A stretch of 64,000 bases of DNA from Amycolatopsis dendrobii (GCF_014145675.1 NZ_JACGZW010000004.1:62001-126000), one strand, 5' to 3'. Shown: positions 27,377 to 36,312, numbered from the stretch's first letter. A program made the numbers and translations. Notes: generated by a model not told the origin, from the letters alone.

Positions 27377-27927
27377 AAGCTGGCGAGGATTTCCTTGGTG
27401 CTTTTCACTGTGGCGAAGCCGCCGCCGTGGAGGTTTGCCGCGGTTGCTTTGGACAGTTCGTCCGCGGTCAGGGTGCTGCCGTCTGGGCCGGTCAGGTCGA
27501 AGGTGAAGGTGGCATCCAGAGCGAAAGTCACGTCGTAGCCCAGGTTTCCGCCCATGCGGGCGGTGGTTTCGCAGCAGAAGTTGGTTTGGATTCCGGCCAG
27601 TACGAAGCTGGTGATGTTTTTCCTGGTGAACCAAGCATCCAGGGCTACGTCGCCGAGGAAGGCCGAGTTCACTTTCTTGCCGAAGACCAGATCCGGGCGG
27701 GCGTCGGCCAGTTCCGGCTTGAAGTCGTTGCCTGGCTGGCCAGGGCGCAGGGGCGAATCTGGCTTGACGGAATCGTGGTGGACGAGGACTACGGGGTCTC
27801 GGCGGGTCTGCCAGGCATCCAGCAGCGCCTTGATATTCGCTTCCGCGCCGGGGTTGTTGCGCGGGCCCCAGAAGAGGGCGTCGTCGAAGCCTTGCTGGAC
27901 GTCGATCAGCAGCAGTGCGGTGGTCAT
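27370..27927 (-). CDS. isochorismatase family cysteine hydrolase
   Basis: A 185-residue protein of the cysteine-hydrolase superfamily (isochorismatase, nicotinamidase, N-carbamoylsarcosine amidase). The expected triad is visible: Asp in LLLIDVQQGFDD, Lys in VFGKKVNSAF and Cys in LAGIQTNFCCETTARMGG. The metal-binding His set of nicotinamidases is absent, so pncA at 58481 is the likelier nicotinamidase. ATG 27927 was preferred over an upstream ATG at 28005 because MTTALLLIDVQQGF is the family start. Divergent from the GlxA-type regulator, its probable controller. Confidence 0.85.
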   Translation of the reverse strand: MTTALLLIDVQQGFDDALFWGPRNNPGAEANIKALLDAWQTRRDPVVLVHHDSVKPDSPLRPGQPGNDFKPELADARPDLVFGKKVNSAFLGDVALDAWFTRKNITSFVLAGIQTNFCCETTARMGGNLGYDVTFALDATFTFDLTGPDGSTLTADELSKATAANLHGGGFATVKSTKEILASLP

Positions 27928-27997
27928 GACCCGATTCTGGCCGGGAAATCGTGCCGAGAGGAGTGGCAGAAGAGGCGCGATGCGGTACTTTTCTGCC

Positions 27998-28996
27998 ATG
28001 CGCACGATTGGGGTGCTGCTCCTGCCCGGCAGCCGGATGTTCGATCTCGCGGTGATCGCGGAGGTGTGGGCTCAGGATCGCACCGACAGCGGCATCGGGC
28101 CGTTCGCCGTGCGCGTCTGCGCGTCTGGGCGAGGGCGTACGCAGGTGTCGCCGTTCGGTGAAGTCGTTGCGACGCATGGCCTTTCCGGGTTGGAAGGCTG
28201 CGATCTGGTCCTCGCGCCCGGTCGTGACAACCCGCTCGCTGAAGTCCCGGCTGCGGCGACGGCCGCGCTTCGGCGTGCTCACCGCTCGGGTGCGGTGGTC
28301 GCTGGACTCTGTTCCGGAGCCTTCACCCTCGCCGCTGCTGGGCTGCTCGACGGCCGTCCTGCCACCACGCACTGGCGTGACCTGGACGCGCTCGCGGCGG
28401 CCGCGCCGGCCGCCGATCTTCGTCGCGACGTGCTCTACACCGAGCAGGACGGGGTGCTCACGTCAGCGGGTGTCGTTGGGGGCCTTGATCTTTGCCTGCA
28501 TCTGGTGCGCCGTGATCATGGCGCGGACGTGGCGGCGCGGCTTGCTCGGCGTCTGGTGATGCCGCCGGTCCGGGAAGGCGGGCAGCGGCAGTACGCGGAG
28601 GCTCCGTTGCCTGCCAACGCTTCCCGGCCGGGGATCGCGTCCACAATGGACTGGGCGCTGACTCGGCTCGCGGACGAGATCGGGGTGCCGGATCTGGTCG
28701 AGCACGCGGGGATGAGCCCTCGGACTTTTCATCGCGAGTTCGCTGCCGCGACGGGGAGCACGCCTGGGCGGTGGCTGCTCGTGCAGCGGGTGCAGCACGC
28801 GCAGCGGCTGCTGGAGACCACGGATCTGCCGGTCGCCCGGGTGGCCGAGCGGGCGGGGCTCGGCAGCGCCGCGAACCTGCGGCGCCGGCTGCGGGCGGAG
28901 GTCGGGGTCGGGCCGGATTCGTATCGGCGCACTTTCCGCATCCCCGCTGCCGGGGTTACGGTCGGGGCATGGGCGAGTACGAGCACATCCTCGTGA
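27998..28996 (+). CDS. GlxA-type AraC family regulator with DJ-1/PfpI domain
   Basis: A 332-residue protein. The N-terminal DJ-1/PfpI domain (about 1-170) has MRTIGVLLLPGSRMFDLAV and VAGLCSGAFTLAAAGLLDG, with a Cys at the elbow. The C-terminal AraC helix-turn-helix pair spans about 210-310 (MSPRTFHREFAAATGSTPGR). These regulators often control amide, quaternary amine or cysteine hydrolase genes. The start is 70 bp from the divergent isochorismatase-like gene. The 3' end overlaps the next gene by 28 bp in another frame. Confidence 0.87.
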   Translation: MRTIGVLLLPGSRMFDLAVIAEVWAQDRTDSGIGPFAVRVCASGRGRTQVSPFGEVVATHGLSGLEGCDLVLAPGRDNPLAEVPAAATAALRRAHRSGAVVAGLCSGAFTLAAAGLLDGRPATTHWRDLDALAAAAPAADLRRDVLYTEQDGVLTSAGVVGGLDLCLHLVRRDHGADVAARLARRLVMPPVREGGQRQYAEAPLPANASRPGIASTMDWALTRLADEIGVPDLVEHAGMSPRTFHREFAAATGSTPGRWLLVQRVQHAQRLLETTDLPVARVAERAGLGSAANLRRRLRAEVGVGPDSYRRTFRIPAAGVTVGAWASTSTSS

Positions 28997-29742
28997 AGCG
29001 GGACGGGGACACGGTCACCATCACGATGAACCGCGCGGCGCGGCGCAATTCGCTGTCCGCCGAGCATCTCGGCGAACTGCTCGCCGCGTTCCGGGAGGCG
29101 GGCGAGTCCGACGCGACCGGCATCGTGCTGGCCGCCGCGGGGCCGGTGTTCTCCGCCGGACACGACTTCGGCGACGTCGCCTCCCGTGACCTCATGGGGG
29201 TGCGTGAGCTGCTCACCCTGTGCACGACGCTGATGCGGACGATGGAATCTGTCCCGCAGGTGGTGATCGCCCGGGTGCACGGCCTGGCGACGGCCGCGGG
29301 ATGCCAGCTGGTGGCGTCGTGCGATCTGGCGGTCGCGGCGGAGTCCTCGGGATTCGCGCTGCCCGGCGGCAAGGGCGGCTGGTTCTGTCACACGCCCGCG
29401 GTGCCGGTGGCGCGCGCGATCGGCCGGAAACGCCTGATGGAACTGGCTTTGACCGGCGACGTGATCGACGCGGCGACGGCGCTGGACTGGGGCCTGGTCA
29501 ACCGCGTAGTCCCGGACGATTCCCTGGACGAGGCGGTCGCCGACCTGCTCGGCCGCGCGACCCGCGGCAGCCGGGCCAGCAAGGCGATGGGGAAGCAGAC
29601 CCTGTACGCGCAGCTGGACCGCCCGGAAGCGGACGCGTACGCGATCGCCGTCGAGGTGATGGCCTCGGCTTCGCAGCTGCCGGGAGCGCGTGAGGGGATG
29701 GCGGCGTTCTTGGAGAAGCGCAAGCCTGACTGGACGGATTGA
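28969..29742 (+). CDS. enoyl-CoA hydratase/isomerase family protein (ECHDC3-like)
   Basis: A 257-residue crotonase-fold protein. The first oxyanion element is VFSAGHDFGDV and the second GLATAAGCQLVASCDLAVAA. FALPGGKGGWFCHTPAVPVA replaces the usual E...P.. catalytic segment and recalls the ECHDC3 group, in which hydratase glutamates are not conserved. True hydratase activity is therefore doubtful. ATG 28969 lies inside the end of the upstream regulator gene, so translation is probably coupled. Confidence 0.82.
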   Translation: MGEYEHILVKRDGDTVTITMNRAARRNSLSAEHLGELLAAFREAGESDATGIVLAAAGPVFSAGHDFGDVASRDLMGVRELLTLCTTLMRTMESVPQVVIARVHGLATAAGCQLVASCDLAVAAESSGFALPGGKGGWFCHTPAVPVARAIGRKRLMELALTGDVIDAATALDWGLVNRVVPDDSLDEAVADLLGRATRGSRASKAMGKQTLYAQLDRPEADAYAIAVEVMASASQLPGAREGMAAFLEKRKPDWTD

Positions 29743-29802
29743 TCCTTCCGCCTGCCGACAGACCCGGGCGCGATGCCTTCGGCGGGGCAACCGCAGCGGA
29801 GG

Positions 29803-30342
29803 TCAGCGACGTTCGTGCAGCAGCAGCAACGTGTACGCCGCCACCGTCTGCGCGTCCGAGATCTCCCCGGTGGAGATCATCTTCTCCACCTCCGTCCGGC
29901 TGAACCACGCCGTCCGCATGTCCTGTTCTTCCAGTTCCCGCTCCGGCACGCCTTCGGTGAGGCCGGTCGCGAGGTACACGTGCCCGCGCTGGCTGGCCAG
30001 CCCGGGCGCGACGTCCAGCATCCCCAGTTCCGTGAACGCCGACGCCCGCAATCCGGTCTCCTCCCGCAATTCCCGCCGGGCCAGTTCGGCGGGCGGGGTC
30101 TCGGCGAGGTCGGGCGCGGTGCCCTGCGGGAATTCCCAGCGGCGCATCCCGAGCGGGTACCGGAACTGCTCGACCAGGTGCAGCCGGTCGCCGTCGAGGG
30201 GGATGACCAGCGCGTAGGTCGGTTTGTCGACGACGCCGTAGATGCCGTCGCTGCCGTCGGCGCGGCGGATGGCGTCCTCTCGCACCGTCATCCAGTTGTT
30301 CCGATACACCTCGCGGGTCGCGACACGCTGAATGGGGTCCAC
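29803..30342 (-). CDS. NUDIX hydrolase (ADP-ribose pyrophosphatase-like)
   Basis: A 179-residue NUDIX enzyme. The Nudix box is [20 protein letters not shown] followed by EETG, with the catalytic Glu pair in REETG. The N-terminal beta strands ([14 protein letters not shown]) and the RWEFPQG entry resemble ADP-sugar pyrophosphatases, which hydrolyse ADP-ribose to AMP and ribose-5-phosphate. Convergent with the hydratase gene and divergent from nucS. Confidence 0.87.
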   Translation of the reverse strand: MDPIQRVATREVYRNNWMTVREDAIRRADGSDGIYGVVDKPTYALVIPLDGDRLHLVEQFRYPLGMRRWEFPQGTAPDLAETPPAELARRELREETGLRASAFTELGMLDVAPGLASQRGHVYLATGLTEGVPERELEEQDMRTAWFSRTEVEKMISTGEISDAQTVAAYTLLLLHERR

Positions 30343-30435
30343 CTCGCCAGTATCGCCGAGCCTGTCCTACCCTCGGCGGGTGCGTCTCGTGCTCCCCTCC
30401 CAGCAAGCCAGCCCGCTCCGTGCGGGGCGGGTCCG

Positions 30436-31095
30436 ATGAGGCTCGTCGTCGCCCGGTGCCAGGTCGACTACGTCGGCAGGCTGACCGCGCATCTCCCGAT
30501 GGCCAACCGCGTCCTGATGGTGAAGGCCGACGGCTCGGTGCTCGTGCACTCCGACGGCGGCTCCTACAAGCCGCTGAACTGGATGTCGCCGCCGTGCTGG
30601 CTGATCGAGGACCCGGACGTCTGGACGGTCCAGAACAAGGCGGGCGAGAAACTCGTCATCACGATCGACGAGGTCATGCACGACCTGAAGCACGACCTCG
30701 GCGTCGACCCCGGCTTGCAGAAGGACGGCGTCGAAGCGCATTTGCAGGAACTGCTCGCCGAGCACATCAAAACCCTCGGCGACGGCTACACGCTGGTGCG
30801 CCGTGAATACCCGACCGCGATCGGCCCGGTCGACATCATGGCCCGCGACGCCGACGGCGGTTCGGTCGCGGTGGAGATCAAACGCCGCGGCGAGATCGAC
30901 GGGGTCGAGCAGTTGACCCGGTACCTCGAACTCCTCAACCGCGACCCGCTGCTCGCCCCGGTGCAGGGCGTGTTCGCGGCGCAGGTGATCAAACCGCAGG
31001 CGCGCGTCCTCGCCGAGGACCGCGGGATCCGCTGCGTAGTCTTGGATTACGACGCGTTGCGCGGCACGGATTCGGACGAGTTCCGCCTGTTCTGA
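30436..31095 (+). CDS. nucS: mismatch-specific endonuclease NucS
   Basis: Cuts both strands at G-T, G-G and T-T mismatches; it replaces MutS/MutL in actinobacteria. The 219-residue protein has an N-terminal DNA-binding dimerisation domain ([16 protein letters not shown]) and a RecB-like nuclease domain with [33 protein letters not shown] and [11 protein letters not shown], containing the catalytic Asp, Glu and Lys. ATG 30436 gives the standard family start [17 protein letters not shown]. tuberculosis has nucS at a similar place in gene order (Rv1321). Confidence 0.96.
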   Translation: MRLVVARCQVDYVGRLTAHLPMANRVLMVKADGSVLVHSDGGSYKPLNWMSPPCWLIEDPDVWTVQNKAGEKLVITIDEVMHDLKHDLGVDPGLQKDGVEAHLQELLAEHIKTLGDGYTLVRREYPTAIGPVDIMARDADGGSVAVEIKRRGEIDGVEQLTRYLELLNRDPLLAPVQGVFAAQVIKPQARVLAEDRGIRCVVLDYDALRGTDSDEFRLF

Positions 31096-31107
31096 GTTTC
31101 TCCGGGG

Positions 31108-31692
31108 CTACGACGCGAGCGGCTGCTGATACCGCACAGCCTGCGTCGCGACCCTCGCTCCGAGGTGGCGCGCCGTGGCGAGGTCCGCGGCGTGGACGGC
31201 GTCCGGCCCCTGGTCGTTCCAGGTTTGCGCGCCCGCGCCGAGGTAGAACCCGAGCCGGTTGTCGTCGTGTTCGCTGCTGGTGGTGGTGTTCCAGCCGGGC
31301 ATCAGGCCGAGGCTGACCCAGTGCATGCCGTGCTGCGCGGCGAGCAGGGCCAGGTACTGCAGGGTGTGCAGTTTGTCGCCGCTCATCGAGCCGGAGTTGG
31401 TGAACCCGGACGCGAGTTTGTCCAGCCAGCGCTGGGACATCCAGCGCTTCGAGGTCGCTTCGGCGAACACATGGAACGCCCCGGACGCCGAGCCCATGTA
31501 GGTCGGCGTGCCGAAGACGATCGCGTCGCTGGCGTCGAGGGTTTCCCATTTCGCGTCGGTCATTTCGGCGACGTCGACCAGGTCGGCGCGGGTGCCGGGC
31601 ACCGACTCGGCACCCGCGGCGACGGCTTTCGCGATCTCGAGGGTGTGCCCGTAGCCGGAGAAGTAGGCGATGGCGACGTGAACAGAGGATAT
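31108..31692 (-). CDS. flavodoxin-like NAD(P)H-dependent oxidoreductase lacking a standard start codon
   Basis: The first β-strand and FMN loop, HVAIAYFSGYGHTLEIAKAV, are encoded from about 31680, but this frame has no ATG, GTG, TTG or CTG upstream of a GTG at 31602 that would cut off the flavin site. An ATA at 31692-31690 sits 7 bases after AAAGGA, exactly where the start is expected. The remainder is a normal WrbA-like flavodoxin: DAIVFGTPTYMGSASGAF, RWMSQRWLDKLASGFTNS and HGMHWVSLG. Either an AUA start or a start-loss mutation. Divergent from a TetR-family gene. Confidence 0.75.
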   Translation of the reverse strand: MSSVHVAIAYFSGYGHTLEIAKAVAAGAESVPGTRADLVDVAEMTDAKWETLDASDAIVFGTPTYMGSASGAFHVFAEATSKRWMSQRWLDKLASGFTNSGSMSGDKLHTLQYLALLAAQHGMHWVSLGLMPGWNTTTSSEHDDNRLGFYLGAGAQTWNDQGPDAVHAADLATARHLGARVATQAVRYQQPLAS

Positions 31693-31722
31693 GAGCGGAT
31701 CCTTTCGTTGTTGACGGTGATA

Positions 31723-31752
31723 ACGCTATGACCGTGACGCTGTCAGTGTCAA
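31723..31752 (-). promoter_or_regulatory. flavodoxin-gene promoter with TetR operator in the spacer
   Basis: On the minus strand TTGACA (31752-31747), an 18-bp spacer and TAGCGT (31728-31723) form a good sigma-70-type promoter. The spacer holds GACACTGAC-agc-GTCACGGTC (31750-31730), an imperfect palindrome matched at 7 of 9 arm positions, a likely operator for the neighbouring TetR regulator. Confidence 0.6.
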
Positions 31753-31781
31753 CGTCAACAGGATTCTGTTATCGTCGGCAC

Positions 31782-32504
31782 ATGGCATCGGACGACCAGC
31801 GCGAGCGCATCCTGAGCGAAGCGGTGAAGTTGCTGGCCACGGCCGGGCCGTCGGGACTGTCCACCCGAGCGGTCGCGGCGGCGGCCGGAGTGCAAACACC
31901 GACGCTGTACCGCCTTTTCGCGGATAAGGACGGTCTGCTCGACGCCGTGGCCACCTTCGGTTTCGAGAGCTACCTCGCGGAGAAACGCGCCTTCGAACCC
32001 AGCGCGGACCCGGTCGACGACCTGCGCCGCGGCTGGGACGTGCACGTCGCGTTCGGGCTCGCCAACCCCGCTCTCTACCTGTTGATGTACGGAAACGTCC
32101 GGCCGGGCAGACAACCGGAGGCAGCCGCGGAAAACCGGGCCATCCTGCGCGGCATGCTCGAACGCGCCAACGCGCAAGGCCGGCTCCGCGTGTCGGTCGA
32201 GGAAGCCGCGGTGGCCATCGAGGCGTCCACGACCGGCGCGGTTCTGCTCCTGCTGGCCCAGCCGGAAGAAACGCGGGACATCGAGGTGATCCGGCCGTTG
32301 GGCGACCTGGTCCTCGACGCGCTGATCGACCAACCGACCCCCGAAAGTTCCCCGATCGCCGATCGCGCGCAGGCTCTGCTCGGGATCATCACCCCCACCG
32401 AGGACGCCGACCCGGTCACCGAAGCGGGCTTCAGCGTGTCCGAAGCCGGTCTGCTGCGCGAATGGCTCGCTCGCCTCAAGGAAGCCAGTGCGTCAGACCG
32501 TTGA
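31782..32504 (+). CDS. TetR family transcriptional regulator
   Basis: A 240-residue repressor with N-terminal helix-turn-helix (LSTRAVAAAAGVQTPTLYRL then FADKDGLLDAV) and an all-helical ligand domain. ATG 31782 was chosen over upstream in-frame starts because SDDQRERILSEAVKLLATAG is the usual first helix. Divergent from the flavodoxin-like gene. Its 3' end overlaps the convergent membrane-protein gene by 12 bp. Confidence 0.88.
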   Translation: MASDDQRERILSEAVKLLATAGPSGLSTRAVAAAAGVQTPTLYRLFADKDGLLDAVATFGFESYLAEKRAFEPSADPVDDLRRGWDVHVAFGLANPALYLLMYGNVRPGRQPEAAAENRAILRGMLERANAQGRLRVSVEEAAVAIEASTTGAVLLLLAQPEETRDIEVIRPLGDLVLDALIDQPTPESSPIADRAQALLGIITPTEDADPVTEAGFSVSEAGLLREWLARLKEASASDR

Positions 32505-32921
32505 CCCGGCTCGTCGCTGAGCAGCCTTCGCCGCGAACCACGCCTTCGTTTCCGCGTGGAACAACGTCGTCACCACCATCGCGGCCAGCACCAGTCCCAC
32601 CGCCGCGGCCACGCCGCCGCCCGCCAGATTGAGCAGCCCGGCGAGCGCGGATACCACCTCGAATGCCAGCAGCACCCACCGGCTCCAGCCGTAACCGAAC
32701 AGGACGACGATCCCGGCCGCCACCAGCCCGGCGGCGAAGGCGTACGACAGGTACTCCAGCGAGTACAGAATCGAAAACGGCTCCTCGCCGCCGCGGCGCT
32801 GCTTCTCGATCTGCCGCCGGGCGAACACGCCGAACACGCCGTTCAGCAGCGCTTGCAGGATCACGAAGCCCAAGGCGGCACGGAGCCGTCCGGGCATGGG
32901 CAGCGCGGGGCCGGTCAGCAC
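32493..32921 (-). CDS. four-helix membrane protein of unknown function
   Basis: A 142-residue protein read from GTG 32921, with GGAAAGGA upstream. Four hydrophobic segments are visible: FVILQALLNGVFGVFA, FAAGLVAAGIVVLFGYGW, VLLAFEVVSALAGLLNLAGG and VGLVLAAMVVTTLFHAE. No signature residues. It resembles widespread small actinobacterial integral membrane proteins without assigned function. Confidence 0.7.
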   Translation of the reverse strand: MLTGPALPMPGRLRAALGFVILQALLNGVFGVFARRQIEKQRRGGEEPFSILYSLEYLSYAFAAGLVAAGIVVLFGYGWSRWVLLAFEVVSALAGLLNLAGGGVAAAVGLVLAAMVVTTLFHAETKAWFAAKAAQRRAGSTV

Positions 32922-33206
32922 GGCGGAAGGTCCTTTCCGGGGTCGCCGAAGGTGCCGGGATCTTATGGGCCCGGCGGCGAGCGGCACCCCGGAACGGGTG
33001 AATCTGTCCCGTTGGTGAGGGGTTGGCGGGCGAAGCGACAGGACTCAACACCGGTGCTTCCGGGCACGCGGAATGCACAGGTCAGCGGCAGGTTGGTGAA
33101 AAACCGCGGTGTCGGGGTGCCTCTTCGGAATCCATGCAGTACTGTGCCGGTCTGACAGGAACGATGGTGTTTTCTGTGTGAGAATGTTTGATTCGGAGGT
33201 GGCAGG

Positions 33207-34904
33207 GTGCCGTTCCTCGCCGACGCGAACTTGCGGCTCGACGCGAGTCCGATCGACTACATCGAGTTGGCGTTCTATTTCGTCCTGGTGCTCGGTATCG
33301 GCGCTCTCGCCCGAAGGCAGGTGTCGAGCAGTCTCGACTTCCTGCTGTCGGGCCGGTCGCTGCCGGCGTGGGTCACCGGTCTGGCGTTCATTTCCGCGAA
33401 CCTCGGCGCGGTCGAGGTCATGGGCATGTCCGCCAACGGCGTCCTCTACGGCCTGCCGACCGTCCATTACTTCTGGATCGGCGCCATCCCGGCGATGCTG
33501 TTCCTCGGCCTGGTGATGATGCCGTTCTACTACGGATCCAAGGTCCGCAGCGTCCCCGAGTTCATGCGCCGCCGGTTCGGGCCGACGGCACATCTCGTCA
33601 ACGGCATCAGCTTCGCCGCGGCGCAGATCCTCATCGCGGGCGCGAACCTGTTCCTGCTGGCCAGCGTCGTGAACCTGCTGCTGGGCTGGCCGCTGTGGGT
33701 GTCGATCGTCGTCGCGGCCGCCATCGTGCTCGGCTACACCGCGCTGGGCGGGCTGTCCGCCGCGATCTACAACGAGGTGCTGCAGTTCTTCGTGATCGTC
33801 GTGGCGCTGCTGCCGCTGACCATCGTCGGCCTGGTCAAGGTCGGCGGCTGGCAGGGCCTGGTCGACAAGATCACGCACAGCCCCGGCGGCACCGAACAAC
33901 TGCACTCCTGGCCGGGCGACAACCTGACCGGCTTCGGCAACAACTTCCTGTCCGTCCTCGGCATCGTGTTCGGCCTCGGTTTCGTGCTGTCCTTCGGGTA
34001 CTGGACGACGAACTTCGTCGAGGTTCAGCGCGCGATGGCGTCGAAGAGCATGTCGGCCGCGCGGCGCACGCCGATCATCGGCGCGTTCCCGAAGATGCTG
34101 GTGCCCTTCATCGTGATCATCCCCGGCATGATCGCCGGCGTCGTGGTGCCGGAGTACTTGCAGGACAAGGGACTTCTGCTCGCCGACAAACCGGCCACGA
34201 GCGGGGTCACCGCGAACAACGCGCTCCTGCTGCTGATGCGCGACCTGCTGCCCAACGGCATCCTCGGCATCGCGATCGCCGGTCTGCTCGCGTCGTTCAT
34301 GGCGGGCATGGCGGCGAACCTCAGTTCGTTCAACACCGTCTTCACGTACGACATCTGGCAGACGTACGTGAAGAAGGACAAGCCGGACGGCTACTACCTG
34401 AACCTCGGCCGCAAGACCACCGTCGTCGCGACCGTGCTGGCCATCGGCACCGCGTTCGTCGCGTCGCAGTCCGCGAACATCCTGACCTACTTGCAGGACC
34501 TGTTCTCGTTCTTCAACGCGCCGCTGTTCGCCACGTTCATCCTCGGCATGTTCTGGAAGCGGATGACCGCGGCCGCCGGGTGGATCGGCCTGGTGGCGGG
34601 CACCGCGTCGGCCATCACGATCTGGGCGCTGTCGCAGCTGGACGTGCTGTCGCTCGCCGGGCAGGGCACCAGCTTCGTGGCCGCGGGCACCGCGTTCGTC
34701 GTCGACATCGTGGTGAGCATCGGGGTTTCGCTGGCCACCCAGCCGAAGCCGGACGCGCAACTGGTCGGCCTGGTCTACTCGCTCACGCCGCGCGACGCGC
34801 TCAAGCACGACAACACCGGCGAGAACGCGGGCTGGTACCGCAAGCCGGGCCTGCTGGCAGGCATCGTCCTCGTGCTCACGATCGCTCTCAACATCATCTT
34901 CTGA
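33207..34904 (+). CDS. sodium:solute symporter (SSS family)
   Basis: A 565-residue transporter with about 14 membrane helices, of the SSS family (SglT/PutP-like) that moves sugars, amino acids or vitamins with Na+. Features include SGRSLPAWVTGLAFISANLG, PEFMRRRFGP and the GYTALGGLSAAIYNEVLQF segment near 170-195. The substrate cannot be read; SglT-like N-terminal features would favour a sugar. GTG start after GGAGGTGGCAG. Cotranscribed with the small membrane-protein gene after 10 bp. Confidence 0.88.
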   Translation: MPFLADANLRLDASPIDYIELAFYFVLVLGIGALARRQVSSSLDFLLSGRSLPAWVTGLAFISANLGAVEVMGMSANGVLYGLPTVHYFWIGAIPAMLFLGLVMMPFYYGSKVRSVPEFMRRRFGPTAHLVNGISFAAAQILIAGANLFLLASVVNLLLGWPLWVSIVVAAAIVLGYTALGGLSAAIYNEVLQFFVIVVALLPLTIVGLVKVGGWQGLVDKITHSPGGTEQLHSWPGDNLTGFGNNFLSVLGIVFGLGFVLSFGYWTTNFVEVQRAMASKSMSAARRTPIIGAFPKMLVPFIVIIPGMIAGVVVPEYLQDKGLLLADKPATSGVTANNALLLLMRDLLPNGILGIAIAGLLASFMAGMAANLSSFNTVFTYDIWQTYVKKDKPDGYYLNLGRKTTVVATVLAIGTAFVASQSANILTYLQDLFSFFNAPLFATFILGMFWKRMTAAAGWIGLVAGTASAITIWALSQLDVLSLAGQGTSFVAAGTAFVVDIVVSIGVSLATQPKPDAQLVGLVYSLTPRDALKHDNTGENAGWYRKPGLLAGIVLVLTIALNIIF

Positions 34905-34914
34905 GGAGGCCCGC

Positions 34915-35190
34915 ATGACCGAGAAAACCTCGCGGCCGCACAAGGCGGGCGCCTTCGACATCCGGCTGATCATCGCGTTGCTGCTCGGCGTCTACGGCGT
35001 GATCCTCACGATCATGGGAGCCGGGTTCACCAGCGACGACGATCTGAAGAAGGCCGCGGATGTGAACATCAACCTCTGGTCGGGCATCGGCCTGCTGGTG
35101 GTGACGGCGATGTTCGTGCTGTGGGCGGTGCTGCGGCCGCTCGTGGTGCCGCCGAGCACCGAAACGACGGAAACCTCACCCGCCGAATAA
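34915..35190 (+). CDS. small two-helix membrane protein paired with the symporter
   Basis: A 91-residue protein with two hydrophobic helices (IRLIIALLLGVYGVILTIMG and GIGLLVVTAMFVLWAVLRPL) joined by an acidic loop TSDDDLKKAADVNINL, and a Thr/Glu tail. Small proteins of this design follow symporters of this type in actinobacteria, so it may be an accessory subunit. ATG after GAGGAGGCCC. Confidence 0.75.
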   Translation: MTEKTSRPHKAGAFDIRLIIALLLGVYGVILTIMGAGFTSDDDLKKAADVNINLWSGIGLLVVTAMFVLWAVLRPLVVPPSTETTETSPAE

Positions 35191-35240
35191 TCGGGTTGTG
35201 CGCGCGTCCGGCGACCTCGCCCGCTAGGTTGCCGGACGTG

Positions 35241-36233
35241 GTGCACGATCTCCGGTTCGGCCGGTTCCTGAAGTTGTCCGCCCTGGCCGCGGCGGGTGTG
35301 GTCGCGATGTCCGCGTGCGGCGGCCCGAATCTGGGCAAGGAGAACTTCGCGCGCACGACCGTCCCCGCCGCCGGGGACAGCGCCGCGACGTCCGGCCCGA
35401 TCACCGATCCCGCGGTCGCCCCCGCCGTGCTGCGCGACCTGCTGCCGTGCCAGTTCGTGGACAAGACCGCGATGAGCCCGCTCGGCACGACGCAGGGCGA
35501 GGCGACCGCGTCGAGCACGCAGTTCGACTCCTGCGTCGCGAAGGCGACCGATCCCGGCGGCAAGGAAATCCGGGCGAGCGTCGACGTCGGCGGCCTCGTG
35601 ACCTTCGCGTCGGACAAGACCACCGGCGCGGTCGGCGGACTCCCGCAGGTCGAGGTGCCCGATCTCGGCGGCGGCTCCGGCTGCGTGGTCAGCGCGCTCA
35701 CCGCGCGGAACCCGGCCGTCGGCGTCTCCTTCCGGGTCGACTACACCGGCGGCGACGCCTGCGCCGCCGGCCGCAAACTCGTCGCGACGGCGGTCGAGAA
35801 ACTGCACAACAACCCGCAGAAGTACACGCCCGGCCCGGGCACGCTGCTCGCCGTCGACCCGTGCACGGTGCTCGACCCGGCCGCCGTGGACGGGGTCGTG
35901 AAGGGCGGGAAGCCGCGGCCGTCCGGACTGCACTCGTGCGAATGGGGCCTCATCCCGAGCGTCCGGGTGACGATGTTCCCCGGCGTCGCGCCGTCCGAGG
36001 GCGACGGCTGGCTGAAGGCCGACGTCGGCACGCCGAGCCAGGCGTACGCGAAGCAGGGCAGCACCGGGTCGAGCTGCCAGGTCAAATGGCAGCACCGGCA
36101 GTGGAAGGAAGACCACGTCGAGGTTGTCCAGCTGGAGTACACGAACTCCGACGCGCAGGCGGACAAGGACGACCCGTGCGGCAAGACCGTCGGGCTGGCC
36201 AAGCAGCTGGCCGGGAAACTGCCCGCGGCGTGA
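35241..36233 (+). CDS. DUF3558-like lipoprotein
   Basis: A 330-residue exported lipoprotein: the signal segment LKLSALAAAGVVAMSACGG has a lipobox-like MSAC with the lipidated Cys near residue 27. The mature part has a Ser/Thr/Ala linker, then two similar halves each beginning with a LLPC/DPC-type motif and containing paired Cys (DLLPCQFVD ... FDSCVAKA; LAVDPCTVLDP ... LHSCEWGL), the layout of actinobacterial DUF3558 proteins. GTG 35238 is an equally possible start. Function unknown. Confidence 0.7.
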   Translation: MHDLRFGRFLKLSALAAAGVVAMSACGGPNLGKENFARTTVPAAGDSAATSGPITDPAVAPAVLRDLLPCQFVDKTAMSPLGTTQGEATASSTQFDSCVAKATDPGGKEIRASVDVGGLVTFASDKTTGAVGGLPQVEVPDLGGGSGCVVSALTARNPAVGVSFRVDYTGGDACAAGRKLVATAVEKLHNNPQKYTPGPGTLLAVDPCTVLDPAAVDGVVKGGKPRPSGLHSCEWGLIPSVRVTMFPGVAPSEGDGWLKADVGTPSQAYAKQGSTGSSCQVKWQHRQWKEDHVEVVQLEYTNSDAQADKDDPCGKTVGLAKQLAGKLPAA

Positions 36234-36312
36234 CCAGGGGGCGCTTTGCGGCGCGCCCGGCGACCTCATAGGTTGGGGTCCGTCCACGACGCCGAGGTGC
36301 CGGAGGTCCGCC

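Noticed and set aside
27172..28161. Plus-strand frame of 329 codons over the isochorismatase-like gene
   Set aside because: Opposite the real minus-strand gene with its Asp/Lys/Cys triad; the frame also reads through palindromes.
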